Under the pieces are notes generated by a model. It was not told where the DNA came from. It ran no database searches and was given only the letters and a program-made list of their open reading frames with translations. Source: Flavobacterium lipolyticum (GTDB lineage: Bacteria; Bacteroidota; Bacteroidia; Flavobacteriales; Flavobacteriaceae). From it: DNA of 64,000 nt. The first letter of the stretch is position 1. Every line of letters starts with the position of its first letter. Location: the NCBI RefSeq assembly GCF_020905335.1, contig NZ_JAJJMN010000001.1:2108001-2172000 (forward strand), written 5' to 3'. The translations under genes were made by a program, and so were the position numbers. This document shows, piece after piece, positions 34,601 to 43,447 of this stretch.

Positions 34601-36858
34601 GAATACTGATAAGGAGCTGAGCCTCCGTTTGGTGTGACCGTTAGAGTAGCTTTTGAATCCGTACAGGTTATAAGAGTCGAAGTAGCGCTTGCCGTAAATG
34701 GAATCGATTCAGAAATAATGATATTTGAGAATAGAACTTGGCCGCCTTTTGCGTCTGATACTATTATGTCGTAGGAACCATTGATTAGGTTTGTAAATAC
34801 ATTTGACTGAGTTGTAGTTAATGGAAATCCCGAAGACTTCCGAAGCATATAATTATAAGGTGTGATACCCCCACTGGTAGTAATGGTAACGGTACCTTTG
34901 TCGACCACATAAGAAGAAACAAGCGGGGTAGGCTCTACTACTGTTATAGGAATACTTACCGTACATTTATTAGGGTCTTTTATAGAAATAGTGTGATTAC
35001 CATAAGTTACCATTCCAAAAATTCTCGAATCCTGATAACTACCTCCATCAAGGGCGTATTGATATTTTCCATAACCTCCGCTTGCATTAACGGTTACAGT
35101 TCTGTAAAAATAGGTAATTTCGGCAGTTATCGGAGCAGGATCTTCTAATAGTACTGTTGTCGAAACAATACAGCCGTTAGCATCTTTTGCAGATAAAGTG
35201 TAATTCCCTGCGGCCAAATTTTCAAATACGCTATAAGAAGTATAAGGTCCTCCGTTTATGGAATAAAAAACAGGCGATTTTCCGTTATTTGTCATTCCCG
35301 TAATTGAACCATTAGAGTCTCCATGACACAATATTCTTTGTTGTGTTGTCGTTATTTCGGGTATTTTTATTGGATTTATAGTGGCAGTTGCGGAAACTAA
35401 AGCATTTTGTGCATCAAGAACTTTTAAATTGTAAGTCCCCGCATTTAAATTAGAGAATACATTAGAATTACTATAAGTATTTCCGTTATCTATTGAATAT
35501 TGATAAGGCAAAGTTCCACCATTTGGAGTAATCGTAATCGTTCCGGTAGTAATGACGCACGTAATTGGAGTTACTGCCGCTGTCGTAGTAAGCGGTGTAG
35601 GTTCATTAAGGATATTAATTCCTTTTTGTGAAAGAATACACCCACGACTGTCTGTTACAATAGCTTCATACGATCCGGCTGCTAAACCTGTAAACGGATT
35701 AGTCGTCTTAGAAGGAATTAGTTTTCCATTGCTGTCTTTAAGGGAATAGTTATATGGGGCAGCACCACCGGAAACCATTAGATTTATTTTTCCCTCATTC
35801 GTAGCATTGCTGTCATTTGTTATAATTGGGTTTATAGTTATAGCAGGATTAATAAGAGGCATAGTTAAACTAAAAAAAATAGTACATCCGGTTGCATCCT
35901 TTATTTTTACCGTATAGTTTCCAACGCTTAAATTTTTGAAAACATCCATCGTTGTAAACTCATTTCCAATAGAATATAGGTAAGGAGCTTTTCCCCCTGT
36001 CCCGGTAACTTGAAAAGTACCGTCGTTTCCTCCCGAACATGTAACGCCTGTCCTGTAGTTAACCAACCATGACAATGGTTTTAAAGATTCTACCACTATT
36101 GTTTTTGAAGCGACACAGCCATTACCATCCCGAACATATACCGTCTGATTTCCGGGGCTTGGATTGATAACAGCATTGTTTTGCGTATAAGTAACTCCAA
36201 AATGTGAATATTCATAATTAGAATTCCCCCCACTTCCTGAAATGACTATTCTTGGAACACAATTTACATATTCAACTTTTGCTTCAGCCGTTAAGAGGGG
36301 AGGTTCTGTGATCTGAACAACTTGAGTCATCGAAGTACAGCCTAAGGCATCTTTTAGGGTTATCGTATGAGGGCCAGGTGACAAATTGGTAAAGGTACCT
36401 ACAGGATTACCAGTATAAACCGTAAAAGGACCTCTATCCAGACTATAAGTGTAAGGTGCTTTACCTCCTGATGGCAAGATAGTTATGATGCCATTATTTT
36501 GTCCGAAACAGCTGATAGCTGTTGTAAGAGGAGTAAAGTTTATCTGATCATATACTTTTATATTAAAGTAATTAGTCGTTACACTTCCATTGTTATCTAT
36601 TCTGGCGTAAATAGTTCTGGAACTTTCTGCACTGGTATAATTTGCCGGATTTGCTATAGCATTTAAGTTATCAGTTGCATCTGCAAGGCTTAAATGATAA
36701 CTAACCGTTGTTTCGGCAGGGTTTAAATTACCAATTAAAAGTGTTTTTTGAGTAGTTAAATTAAAGGAAGTATCCCCGTAACAATGCTCGATATCACTGA
36801 CCTGAGCATAAAAATAATTAGAAAACAGTAAAATAAAAAAAAGTAGAGTTTTTTTCAT
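31663..36858 (-). CDS. Giant SprB-repeat surface protein with T9SS sorting tail
   Basis: 1731 aa from ATG 36858 (MKKTLLFFILLFSNYFYAQ, signal peptide); the ten codons upstream in frame lie before the signal sequence and overlap the promoter. From about residue 110 to 1560 there are about 19 tandem modules of 70-80 aa with the SprB-repeat core GG-x3-PYxYSxDxG, NLxAGxYxxxVxDxxGC. The C-terminal 70 residues are a type A Por sorting domain (FYPNPVQHNLSIQN, VSGKTIL, ATGFYFLKVKAEGQ, KIVKK). It should be secreted by the type IX system and held on the cell surface, where SprB-like proteins act as adhesins for gliding or attachment. Monocistronic, with terminator 31595-31630. Confidence 0.9.
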   Translation of the reverse strand: MKKTLLFFILLFSNYFYAQVSDIEHCYGDTSFNLTTQKTLLIGNLNPAETTVSYHLSLADATDNLNAIANPANYTSAESSRTIYARIDNNGSVTTNYFNIKVYDQINFTPLTTAISCFGQNNGIITILPSGGKAPYTYSLDRGPFTVYTGNPVGTFTNLSPGPHTITLKDALGCTSMTQVVQITEPPLLTAEAKVEYVNCVPRIVISGSGGNSNYEYSHFGVTYTQNNAVINPSPGNQTVYVRDGNGCVASKTIVVESLKPLSWLVNYRTGVTCSGGNDGTFQVTGTGGKAPYLYSIGNEFTTMDVFKNLSVGNYTVKIKDATGCTIFFSLTMPLINPAITINPIITNDSNATNEGKINLMVSGGAAPYNYSLKDSNGKLIPSKTTNPFTGLAAGSYEAIVTDSRGCILSQKGINILNEPTPLTTTAAVTPITCVITTGTITITPNGGTLPYQYSIDNGNTYSNSNVFSNLNAGTYNLKVLDAQNALVSATATINPIKIPEITTTQQRILCHGDSNGSITGMTNNGKSPVFYSINGGPYTSYSVFENLAAGNYTLSAKDANGCIVSTTVLLEDPAPITAEITYFYRTVTVNASGGYGKYQYALDGGSYQDSRIFGMVTYGNHTISIKDPNKCTVSIPITVVEPTPLVSSYVVDKGTVTITTSGGITPYNYMLRKSSGFPLTTTQSNVFTNLINGSYDIIVSDAKGGQVLFSNIIISESIPFTASATSTLITCTDSKATLTVTPNGGSAPYQYSMSNPEKFIDSNVFSNLNAGSYGVTVRDSNGSRTSALITISGAKPVLVSAEIVSQISCNSSADGIIKANVTQGQSPYTYALDNGPFQTSDTFKNVHSGTHTIKVLDKNGCQAIVSVTLSEPTLIQTTLAVNGNSITALATGGTPPYRYSLESNNVVVVDPQNSNTFNNLPARIYKVRTIDANGCYFQSDYLEISPSPVLSASAEITPIDCNTSNGRIIVTATGGLAPYEYSIDNGNSYTSSNVFSNLIAGSYLIKVKDSQATTASITAVISPANPLTATAFITKTIDCLSNGTIDVIVSGGNGSYQYSIDNGVTYTSNPVFTNLIAGTYSILVKDTLNCTALVNAITLEQPVPLTATVAHTPITNCYSPVSDVVINAVGGTVPYQYSLNGLPFQSSSFYTGVNPGNYILEVRDANGCSFSTVFTIEAPVSFVANVAINQAQNCNDFDIATITAIGGQPPYTYSFNESNTFLASNTFTLTPGTYTLKAKDSNGCIAAVNATIAPRTAPDSTLIIINATTATSNDGALIVNATGGTAPYTYTLLNSNNTIIVPAQSANTFNNLAPGTYSVIVKDAKGCSSLQNQVTISAPYPLLAVATVIQPGCNNPMGTITVTASGGVFPYQYSMDNGVTYNLSNTFTVSPGSYSIKVRDANNAIYTFVTTIVAPNPLHLTAVVTSSVSCVSNGAIMANAIGGQAPYTYSINGSPYQTSNNFMNLNAGVYAITVRDTNNCTETINLILQAPIPIAVSATIDNQNITVTATGGTAPYQYSLDLNIFQSSNTFTVFNYGMYQVSARDAMGCIALIHVTIDPPAPLIGGKKTITIDFKPGQTLGDLVIEGQNIKWYSTKGLSTGKTSKTSETPLPPNTILVDGVTYYASQTIDGIESTERLAVTAKVNGSLATPDFVLQDFRFYPNPVQHNLSIQNPSVIDKIELISVSGKTILTKSINHTQSEIDLSNVATGFYFLKVKAEGQIKTIKIVKK

Positions 36859-36885
36859 ACGTATCGGTTTGTTAAAATAGGCAAA

Positions 36886-36893
36886 CAAATATA
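36886..36893 (-). promoter_or_regulatory. Promoter -7 element of the SprB-repeat gene
   Basis: Reads TATATTTG on the minus strand (TAnnTTTG), 27 bases upstream of the ATG. The -33 region is T-rich but has no exact TTTG at 19 bp. Confidence 0.55.
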
Positions 36894-36952
36894 TACAAAA
36901 AAACGTACTAAAACTCTAGTGTTGGGATTTGGAATTTAAAATTTGTAATCGA

Positions 36953-37390
36953 TTATTTCAAGTACAAATAATGATTGTAATAATCGATAATTGCTTTACC
37001 TTCAAGCAGAACATCGGCACCAATAATGCCATGAACCGGTTTTGCTTTGTAAGATTCCAGAGCTTCATTGACATGGGAGAGATCAAAAATTACCAGACTA
37101 AAATCGTGGTTTTTCCAACTTCCAAGCTGTAGGCGATTGTGCTTTGAAATTTGGGTTAACATTCCCGTTCCTCCGGCACCCGAAGCTTTGGTTTTAGACT
37201 TTTTTGCCGTCAGTTCAAAACGTTCAATACTTTCAAATCCTACACAGGAATTAGAGGCACCGGTATCTAAAATAAAATTTCCCGAAACACCGTTGATTTT
37301 TGCCTTAATCGATAAATGCTGCGTTTTGGTGACATTGAATTTTATTTTTCTGTATTTCTCTTTTTTGAGAACCTCGTGAAGATTTTCCAT
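36953..37390 (-). CDS. Retropepsin-like aspartic protease
   Basis: 145 aa, no signal peptide, so cytoplasmic as read. Single-domain clan AA protease: catalytic D42 in FILDTGASNSCV, and the second conserved hydrophobic-Gly motif HGIIGADVLLEG near 123-134, followed by IDYYNHYLYLK. Such proteins work as dimers, each chain giving one Asp. Its first 16 codons overlap the end of the CHAT protease gene by 49 bp, an unusually long overlap that suggests coupled translation. Natural substrate unknown; the neighbouring CHAT protein is a possible partner or target (inference). Confidence 0.85.
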   Translation of the reverse strand: MENLHEVLKKEKYRKIKFNVTKTQHLSIKAKINGVSGNFILDTGASNSCVGFESIERFELTAKKSKTKASGAGGTGMLTQISKHNRLQLGSWKNHDFSLVIFDLSHVNEALESYKAKPVHGIIGADVLLEGKAIIDYYNHYLYLK

Positions 37391-39999
37391 TTTCGATTGT
37401 GATTGAAAACCAAAAATAAACCAATTACCCCCAATAAACTAATGATATAAAAGATATAATTTGTCGGTTGTTTCTCTGTTTGGATAGCACCATAGTATAC
37501 AAATGAACTCCAGTAATACGGAGATTTTTTAGCATTCGAAATGGACTTGTTCTGTAAAAAAGCGCGTTTTGCATTTGTATTGGCCTCTGTATAGGATTGC
37601 CCTTTTTTGATGTTTTCATAAAAATCAGTCATAAAAACAGAGGTCGTGTAATCATTCACTTTCCATAACGAAAACAATAAATTCTGAGCTCCTGCAAATT
37701 GAAATCCTCTGGCCACGCTCATGGCACCTTCGCCTTTGTACAATTTACCGATTCCGGTTTCGCAGGCGCTCAAAACTACTAAATCAGGATTGACATTCAG
37801 ATGGTATAATTCCGAATATAAAATTTCCTGATCGTAAAATTTAATGCTCGCAGGATTTTCAATATCACCCGAAGAAGCGTGAGTGCTCAAATGTAAAATC
37901 GAATAATGGTTTGCATCATTCTTGAAATTAGAGAAAGTAGCTTTTGAATTTTCCAGATATTTTCCTTTAAAATTACTTCTAATGGCCTCTAGTTCCTTTT
38001 TAGAGTAATCCAATTCAAAAGAAGTATTTTCGAAAACTGGAAAAACCCCAAAAATAGTATTTTCTGAATTTGAAACGGGCTTAGGGTTAACATAAAGGTT
38101 TGCTGAAGTAGCATAAGTAATCCTGAAATCATTCAGTAAATAATACATCTTGGCAAAATTGGTGGTTTTTGAGTCATTTGTAATCAAAGCCTCAAAAGGT
38201 AAGAAGTTTAAAATGCCATCGGGAACAATGATGAGGTTTTGGTAAATAGTATTTCGCGGCATTTGCAATAAATCATATACTTTTTTACCATAGTAGCTGT
38301 ATCCCGAAATATCGTTTGTAATAGCAGCTGAGGTATTAAAATAGTTTATAAATTTTACAATATTCAGCATGGCTGTATGTGCCGTGTAGAGACGATTGAG
38401 ACTGATTCGGTTGTTCTGCAAGGTGAAATAATACAAATTTTCAGCTCCCATAAAGTAGTAAACCATAACTGATTTGTCTTTTTCCAATTTCGAAAATAAG
38501 GTTTTTAGATCGCTGATCTCAGGAAGTAAATCCGGGCTTTTAGATTGAATTTGCTTTAGAGAGAGCATCACTTCGTTCTGTTTTTGGATTGCTCTGTTGA
38601 TGTTTGCAATATTGGCCAGACTGCCCTTTTGCTGTTCTTTTACAATAACATTGTTTAAATTTTGAAGCTGCTGTAAAAGTGATTTCTCCTCTGTTGTTGC
38701 CTTTTTGATATTCGATTGATAACTTTTTAAAACCCCGGATTTTGTTTTTTCGGCCAATTGAAAAGCCTTTTCCAGATATTCCGTTTTGTTTTCTTTTTGA
38801 AACAAACGATCATAAATCAAAAGGCATTTTTCGGTACGATTTCGGGAACGAGTCTGGTTGATTATCCTGGAGTTTTCGTAAAGAGTAGTGTTCATCAATA
38901 CTTCTTCGATATGAAGCGAAAGTTCGTAAGATTCCAATGCTTTTTTAAGCTGATTTTGACTCAGGAAAAGCTGAGCCTGTAAATCGAGTGCATCGATTAA
39001 AACCGTTTCGGCATACAATTGATTTTGATTTGGAAGAACATTCTGTGGCGTATAATTTGCGATTAAAAGTTTAAAAACGGCTTTAAGCTGTTTCGTGCTT
39101 TCAGCATATTTTCCTTCATCAAAAAGCAATAAGGCTTTTTCATAGTACAGCTTTGCTATTTTTCGGGTTTGTACATGAGGTGTTTGCAGTAGAAGCTTTT
39201 CTGCTTTCGCTAAATAAGAATTGGAAGCTTCAAATTGATGTCTTTGCCGATTTAGCATCGCCAGATTCCGGTAAGAATTAGACAAAGTCTCAGATTGATT
39301 TTTCTCGCTTTTCAAATAATTTACAGACGACTCAAAAGTGTTTTCAATTTTCTGATACAGTTCAGGACGCATTAAATCTCCAGTGGAACTTAGCAAGTAA
39401 TTATTACCCAGATTATTTAGTGCGATTCCTTTCTGAGCATTAGACAGTTTCTCTGTTTTTAGGATTTGTTCCAATAAATCAATGGCCGGATTGAATTTGC
39501 CCGAGCTCTGATATACATTGGATAAATTTAGAATTGCAGCAAATTTTTGCTTTTGGGCATCCGGATAATTAGGAGTAGTGTTGACAATAAAGAAATACTG
39601 TTTTATGGTGTTTTCTGCGCTGTCGTAATCGCCCAAAACGGTATATAAATTGCCTAAGGGTTTCAGGCAGTATTCGATAATATCGTAATCTGAAAGTTTG
39701 TTTTTCTGATAAATCTGCCAGGCTTTTTCATAACTCGCAACGGCCTTTTCAGCTTTCCCAAATTGATTTTCATAATACGCTTTATTGCAGTTTAAAACCA
39801 CAATCGCCAGTAATTCGTCTTTGGTTTTGGACTTCGGATTTTTCCAGAACACAGATTCTGTATTAGTGAGATCTTGTAGCGCTTTGGGGGAAGGATTGGC
39901 AATAAAAGAGTCAATTGCGGTATATATTTGATCTTCCTGATTCTGTCCAAACAGAAAAAGAGTTGAGAAGAAAAATATGTAGCAGTATCGTTTTATCAT
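37342..39999 (-). CDS. TPR-CHAT caspase-like protease, membrane anchored
   Basis: 885 aa. Signal peptide MIKRYCYIFFFSTLFLFGQ, TPR-like helical repeats over about 60-400 (YENQFGKAEKAVASYEKAW, GDYDSAENTIKQYFFI, GKYAESTKQLKAVFKLL), a coiled region 410-500, then a CHAT domain about 560-835. The Cys-His dyad of active CHAT peptidases is present: H707 in HLSTHA and C746 in SACETG. A C-terminal helix (YIFYIISLLGVIGLFLVF) with a basic tail anchors it, placing the protease domain outside the cytoplasm if the signal is cleaved. Related CHAT-TPR proteins (separase/caspase clan) act in regulated proteolysis and defence. Overlaps the retropepsin gene by 49 bp. Confidence 0.88.
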   Translation of the reverse strand: MIKRYCYIFFFSTLFLFGQNQEDQIYTAIDSFIANPSPKALQDLTNTESVFWKNPKSKTKDELLAIVVLNCNKAYYENQFGKAEKAVASYEKAWQIYQKNKLSDYDIIEYCLKPLGNLYTVLGDYDSAENTIKQYFFIVNTTPNYPDAQKQKFAAILNLSNVYQSSGKFNPAIDLLEQILKTEKLSNAQKGIALNNLGNNYLLSSTGDLMRPELYQKIENTFESSVNYLKSEKNQSETLSNSYRNLAMLNRQRHQFEASNSYLAKAEKLLLQTPHVQTRKIAKLYYEKALLLFDEGKYAESTKQLKAVFKLLIANYTPQNVLPNQNQLYAETVLIDALDLQAQLFLSQNQLKKALESYELSLHIEEVLMNTTLYENSRIINQTRSRNRTEKCLLIYDRLFQKENKTEYLEKAFQLAEKTKSGVLKSYQSNIKKATTEEKSLLQQLQNLNNVIVKEQQKGSLANIANINRAIQKQNEVMLSLKQIQSKSPDLLPEISDLKTLFSKLEKDKSVMVYYFMGAENLYYFTLQNNRISLNRLYTAHTAMLNIVKFINYFNTSAAITNDISGYSYYGKKVYDLLQMPRNTIYQNLIIVPDGILNFLPFEALITNDSKTTNFAKMYYLLNDFRITYATSANLYVNPKPVSNSENTIFGVFPVFENTSFELDYSKKELEAIRSNFKGKYLENSKATFSNFKNDANHYSILHLSTHASSGDIENPASIKFYDQEILYSELYHLNVNPDLVVLSACETGIGKLYKGEGAMSVARGFQFAGAQNLLFSLWKVNDYTTSVFMTDFYENIKKGQSYTEANTNAKRAFLQNKSISNAKKSPYYWSSFVYYGAIQTEKQPTNYIFYIISLLGVIGLFLVFNHNRKWKIFTRFSKKRNTEK

Positions 40000-40013
40000 T
40001 GTTTAAAATTTTC

Positions 40014-40151
40014 GCCACGAATTCACGAATTCTGGTCTTTTCTCAGAAATTCACAAAGAAGGTTTGCCACGAATTCACAAATTCTCAAGATTTTTTATTT
40101 GTTACTTTCTTTGATGCTTTATGTGTTTGTAAAAATTCGTGAATTCGTGGC
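40014..40151. repeat. Palindromic element with 18-bp terminal repeats
   Basis: GCCACGAATTCACGAATT at 40014-40031 and its exact reverse complement at 40134-40151 enclose 102 bases, with an inner third copy (GCCACGAATTCACAAATT from 40073). It fills the gap between the CHAT and PKD-barrel genes and resembles the MITE-like elements at 29.2 and 31.4 kb in size only. Further CTCCGTGA/CTCCGTGG repeats follow to 40200. Confidence 0.75.
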
Positions 40152-40208
40152 AAAAAAAACTTAGTGTGTCTCCGTGAAAATTCTCTGTGCATCTCCGTGG
40201 CATAACTC

Positions 40209-42161
40209 CTAAAATTTCCAGATTCCATAAAACTGAAAATAGTTGAAATTCTGCTCAAAATTAATCACATAACGTGCCCCAAAACTCGGTCCGATTCTGG
40301 CAAATCCGGCTGTTAAATCGAATAGAACCCCCGTTTTAAAATTCCCAAAACCGTTCTTTATCGAATTAGATTCTGATCGGGTACTGATTAGAAACTGATC
40401 ATTTCCACCTTCAAAGTTTTCCACTTTTTTTGTTTGATTCTGTTCTGATGAAACATCAAAATTGGCCTGGATTCCAGCTCCCACTCCGATATAATTGTTA
40501 AGGTTATACCGAATCAAAACCGGGATTTCCCAGTTTACATTTTTGTTTTCGGTTGTCGTGGTGGTACGTTGCAATTGCTTCACGCCATTGGCACCAGCCA
40601 CAGTCTGATCGATCACTGTTCGGCCGCTTTCGTATTTGTTCAGGGCGTTAATCCATTCTGCCTGCCAATAAAAACGATACGATTTAAAAGGCGAAATGGT
40701 CGCCCCCACAAAATAACTCGTTGATTTTTCCAGATCAGGATACAAATTATAACCGGCTTTCGCTCCAATTGAAATTCCGGGAAGGAATCGGGTTGTGGCG
40801 TAGTTGGTAATGATGGGCTCGTTTTTATCAAAAATAATAGCAGTTCGGCTTCGGGTTTTTACTTTATGAAAGTCCTCACCAAACTTCATCGAATACTTTA
40901 CAAAACCCTTTGTACTGTCTTTTTCATGTACATTTTTCTGTTCGCTTCCGGGTAAGTAAATGTTTTTGAAGGTAAAAAAGATTTGATTCTTTTTGATAAT
41001 GGTATCCAGACAGCTTGTCGTTGGAACTTCATCTTTTGGACAGATGGGGCATTTGGGGTATAGGTCTTCAATCTGGAAGGTTTTTTTGTCGAACATATCC
41101 GGAATATCCGTTTCAAGTCTAATCATTCGGGCAGGGCCTTCACCGTTGTTTTGAAAACGTGTTTTAAAATTTACTCTTTTAAAACGAACCAGTCTGTAAT
41201 TCATAAAACGCCCGTTGGATCCCATTTTGTTAGGATCGTGAGACGTTACGATTTCCATTTCCAGATTCTTGATTTTATGATTTTTATAACTTCGGTTCGG
41301 AACAAAAATACCGCGCATGGTAACCGTTGCACTAGTATCTTTGATCATTTCGGGAGTCGTTTTAAAAGTATAAAAAACATTTCGGGTTTCATTGGGATTG
41401 GCATCGTCAAACTCTAAAACCGAAACATTATGATAGGTTTTATGGGCGTCGAGTAAGGAAGCATCCAGGTCTTCTTCGCTGGTTGTATTTCTGTATTTTT
41501 TGGCTTTAAAAGTGTTTTCAGCAGAAGCAGTATAATTTTTAGAATCGTCCAGATCTCCTACAGAGGCAACGGTTTTTTCCTTTACTTCACGCTCGCTGGC
41601 GTAGGTTCTGTAATCAATCAGTTCGAAATTATTATTCTTAAATTGCTTCTCGTTATAAAACAAATACAGTTTTCCGCTGGAGACATAATTCTCCAGATTC
41701 TGATAACTCACTACGACTACCATTTGCTGTTCCGGAATCGGGTCACAGTTTTTTAAAATAGCAAATCCGTTTTGATCGGCTAAAGAAGCAATGTCTTTAT
41801 AATTGGTGTCGGTAAGGTCATTTACGGCTACTTTTTTCGGGCGTGTTGCCGGAGGTTTTCCATTGTCGTAATTGTTGGTTACGGCAAGTCTGGTAGTATA
41901 GGTTCCTTTGTTTTTGTAGACATGTTTGGGTTCGGCTTCCTTGCTGTAATGTCCGTCACCGAGTTCCCACAAATAAGAATAACTGGGTTTTGGAGCACCG
42001 GCAATAGGAATTAAAGGAGGCGTTTCGGGTTTATAAGTAACCGCATTTCCGTTCTGAATGAAAACAATATTGGCCCTTCGGGTTATGGTGTCTTTTACCT
42101 TCGTTTGTCCCATTGCAAGAATAGAAAATAGCATCAATAAAATAGACGATAGTGGTTTCAT
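40209..42161 (-). CDS. PKD-domain outer-membrane barrel protein
   Basis: 650 aa. Signal peptide MKPLSSILLMLFSILAMGQ. One PKD domain at about 45-115 (YSYLWELGDGHYSKEAEPKHVY, GTYTTRLAV), a central mixed region 130-440 with a CPICPKDE cysteine pair, and a C-terminal barrel-like part (GISIGAKAGYNLYP, FYWQAEWINALNKY, WEIPVLIRYNLNNYIGVGAG) ending NFNYFQFYGIWKF. The layout suggests an outer-membrane protein with a periplasmic or surface PKD module. It is 209 bp upstream of the CHAT gene on the same strand and may share its transcript. No family name recognised. Confidence 0.75.
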   Translation of the reverse strand: MKPLSSILLMLFSILAMGQTKVKDTITRRANIVFIQNGNAVTYKPETPPLIPIAGAPKPSYSYLWELGDGHYSKEAEPKHVYKNKGTYTTRLAVTNNYDNGKPPATRPKKVAVNDLTDTNYKDIASLADQNGFAILKNCDPIPEQQMVVVVSYQNLENYVSSGKLYLFYNEKQFKNNNFELIDYRTYASEREVKEKTVASVGDLDDSKNYTASAENTFKAKKYRNTTSEEDLDASLLDAHKTYHNVSVLEFDDANPNETRNVFYTFKTTPEMIKDTSATVTMRGIFVPNRSYKNHKIKNLEMEIVTSHDPNKMGSNGRFMNYRLVRFKRVNFKTRFQNNGEGPARMIRLETDIPDMFDKKTFQIEDLYPKCPICPKDEVPTTSCLDTIIKKNQIFFTFKNIYLPGSEQKNVHEKDSTKGFVKYSMKFGEDFHKVKTRSRTAIIFDKNEPIITNYATTRFLPGISIGAKAGYNLYPDLEKSTSYFVGATISPFKSYRFYWQAEWINALNKYESGRTVIDQTVAGANGVKQLQRTTTTTENKNVNWEIPVLIRYNLNNYIGVGAGIQANFDVSSEQNQTKKVENFEGGNDQFLISTRSESNSIKNGFGNFKTGVLFDLTAGFARIGPSFGARYVINFEQNFNYFQFYGIWKF

Positions 42162-42173
42162 AACTAGAGGTTT

Positions 42174-42251
42174 TTAGCCCTGATGGGAGCGGCATCCTTT
42201 TGTCACGGGGTTCGGGACAAAAGATACAGCGAACAGCAGGATTAGCTTCTG
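42174..42251. repeat. Dispersed flavobacterial hairpin repeat
   Basis: A long imperfect hairpin: ATCCTTTTGTC pairs with GACAAAAGAT around a GGGGTTCG loop, and outer CCTG/CAGG and AGC/GCT pairs extend it. The sequence type (AGCCCTGATGGGAGCGGCATC...) is one I recall as common between Bacteroidota genes; function unknown. Confidence 0.65.
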
Positions 42252-42292
42252 AAAAGCATCAGAATTGATTTGAAAACTGGATTAAATGTAAA

Positions 42293-42321
42293 AAAAAGTG
42301 ATGAGCAAATCATCACTTTTT
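42293..42321. terminator. Terminator downstream of the lipoprotein gene
   Basis: AAAAAGTGATGA (42293-42304) and TCATCACTTTTT (42310-42321) pair perfectly around a 5-base loop; the minus-strand transcript runs on into a U-run. It ends the 327-aa gene transcript. Confidence 0.85.
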
Positions 42322-42341
42322 CTTAAAAAGTATTTTGTAAC

Positions 42342-43325
42342 TTACTGAATAGCATTGATTGCGGCTACCAATTGTGCTTCAGTTCCCACTGTTGTCTCCC
42401 CGAGTGTAAAGGTGTACACATCATTTGCAGCAACAGTTACTGCTTTAATTGCATATCGCCATTGGCCATTGTCCTCGGTTACAAAAATTACATGACATTT
42501 TAGACCAATTGGAATTTGTCCGTAGTGCTCGCTAAACAATCCGGCAGGAGTATAAGTATCTAATTTTGCAAGCGCATTAGTGCCCTCACCATCATAAGAC
42601 AAATAAACCGCACTGTTGTTATTGTCATAACCATCAGGAGCATCAACCAAAAGAGTAGTCTTCGGTCTTGGGTCACTGTAAAAACGGTCAACATTTGTCC
42701 ATCCAAAATTGCCAAAAGTCACAAAGTAATTGGTTCCTTCACCCTGAACGCCGCCTTTACCTCCGGTTCCGTCAGCATTTGGTTTAGGCTGTTCCCATGC
42801 CAGTTCCCCTTTCTCATCAATCTTACCGACCCATAAAGTCATAGCATTGTCTACACCATCTGTTAAAGCCGCAGGCACAATTAAATTCATAGAACAGGAA
42901 CTTTTAAGTTCAACGCCACCCTGAGTAGCTCTGATGAAAAACTCTCCACCGGAAATCAATAGATTTTTCTTTCCGTCAGGCATAACTCCCATAGTAGGTT
43001 TGTTGGTAACCAACATCGTTCCTTTGTCAAAAAGTTCAATGTACTCAATTGCAACTGCCCCCGTTACCGCAACTCCATTTTTGGTAAGACAATCCCCGTT
43101 GATGCTTAGTTTTACTCCTTTGGCCGAAGTTACTGTTACCACGCCGGTTCCGGCAGTAATGGTAAAGTTTTGTGTGTTTTTTTTTACCCCTTGTTCACTT
43201 ATGCTTTTAAAAGCAGTAGCCGAGGGTGGTAAAATAAGAGCATCGTCGCCGTCACTATTGTCGCAGCTTACAAAACTCATTGCCAGTAAAAATAAAAGTC
43301 CGATTTTTTTAAAATGTGTGTTCAT
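42342..43325 (-). CDS. Hypothetical lipoprotein
   Basis: 327 aa. Lipoprotein signal MNTHFKKIGLLFLLAMSFVSC (lipobox Cys 21) followed by an acidic DNSDGDD stretch. Beta-rich mature part (TITAGTGVVTVTSAKGVKLS, AVTGAVAIEYIELFDKGTM, GVMPDGKKNLLISGGEFFI, LWVGKIDEKGELAW, VYLSYDGEGTNALAKLDTY); no catalytic motif seen. It resembles surface lipoproteins of Bacteroidota that I cannot name. Its terminator separates it from the PKD-barrel gene. It is part of the minus-strand group divergent from the ECF sigma gene. Confidence 0.65.
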   Translation of the reverse strand: MNTHFKKIGLLFLLAMSFVSCDNSDGDDALILPPSATAFKSISEQGVKKNTQNFTITAGTGVVTVTSAKGVKLSINGDCLTKNGVAVTGAVAIEYIELFDKGTMLVTNKPTMGVMPDGKKNLLISGGEFFIRATQGGVELKSSCSMNLIVPAALTDGVDNAMTLWVGKIDEKGELAWEQPKPNADGTGGKGGVQGEGTNYFVTFGNFGWTNVDRFYSDPRPKTTLLVDAPDGYDNNNSAVYLSYDGEGTNALAKLDTYTPAGLFSEHYGQIPIGLKCHVIFVTEDNGQWRYAIKAVTVAANDVYTFTLGETTVGTEAQLVAAINAIQ

Positions 43326-43447
43326 GATTTCTAGTTTTTTATAAATCTGTCCTGATGATCAGGTGGTTTTCAGATTTCGGTTGTTAATTGTATTGGTATA
43401 TCAATTTGGATTTGATATTGTTACCCCTGTTTTTGTTTTTTCTGAGT

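Noticed and set aside
37068..37379. 103-aa plus-strand ORF opposite the retropepsin gene
   Set aside because: Opposes a gene with a clear DTGAS active site; no features of its own.
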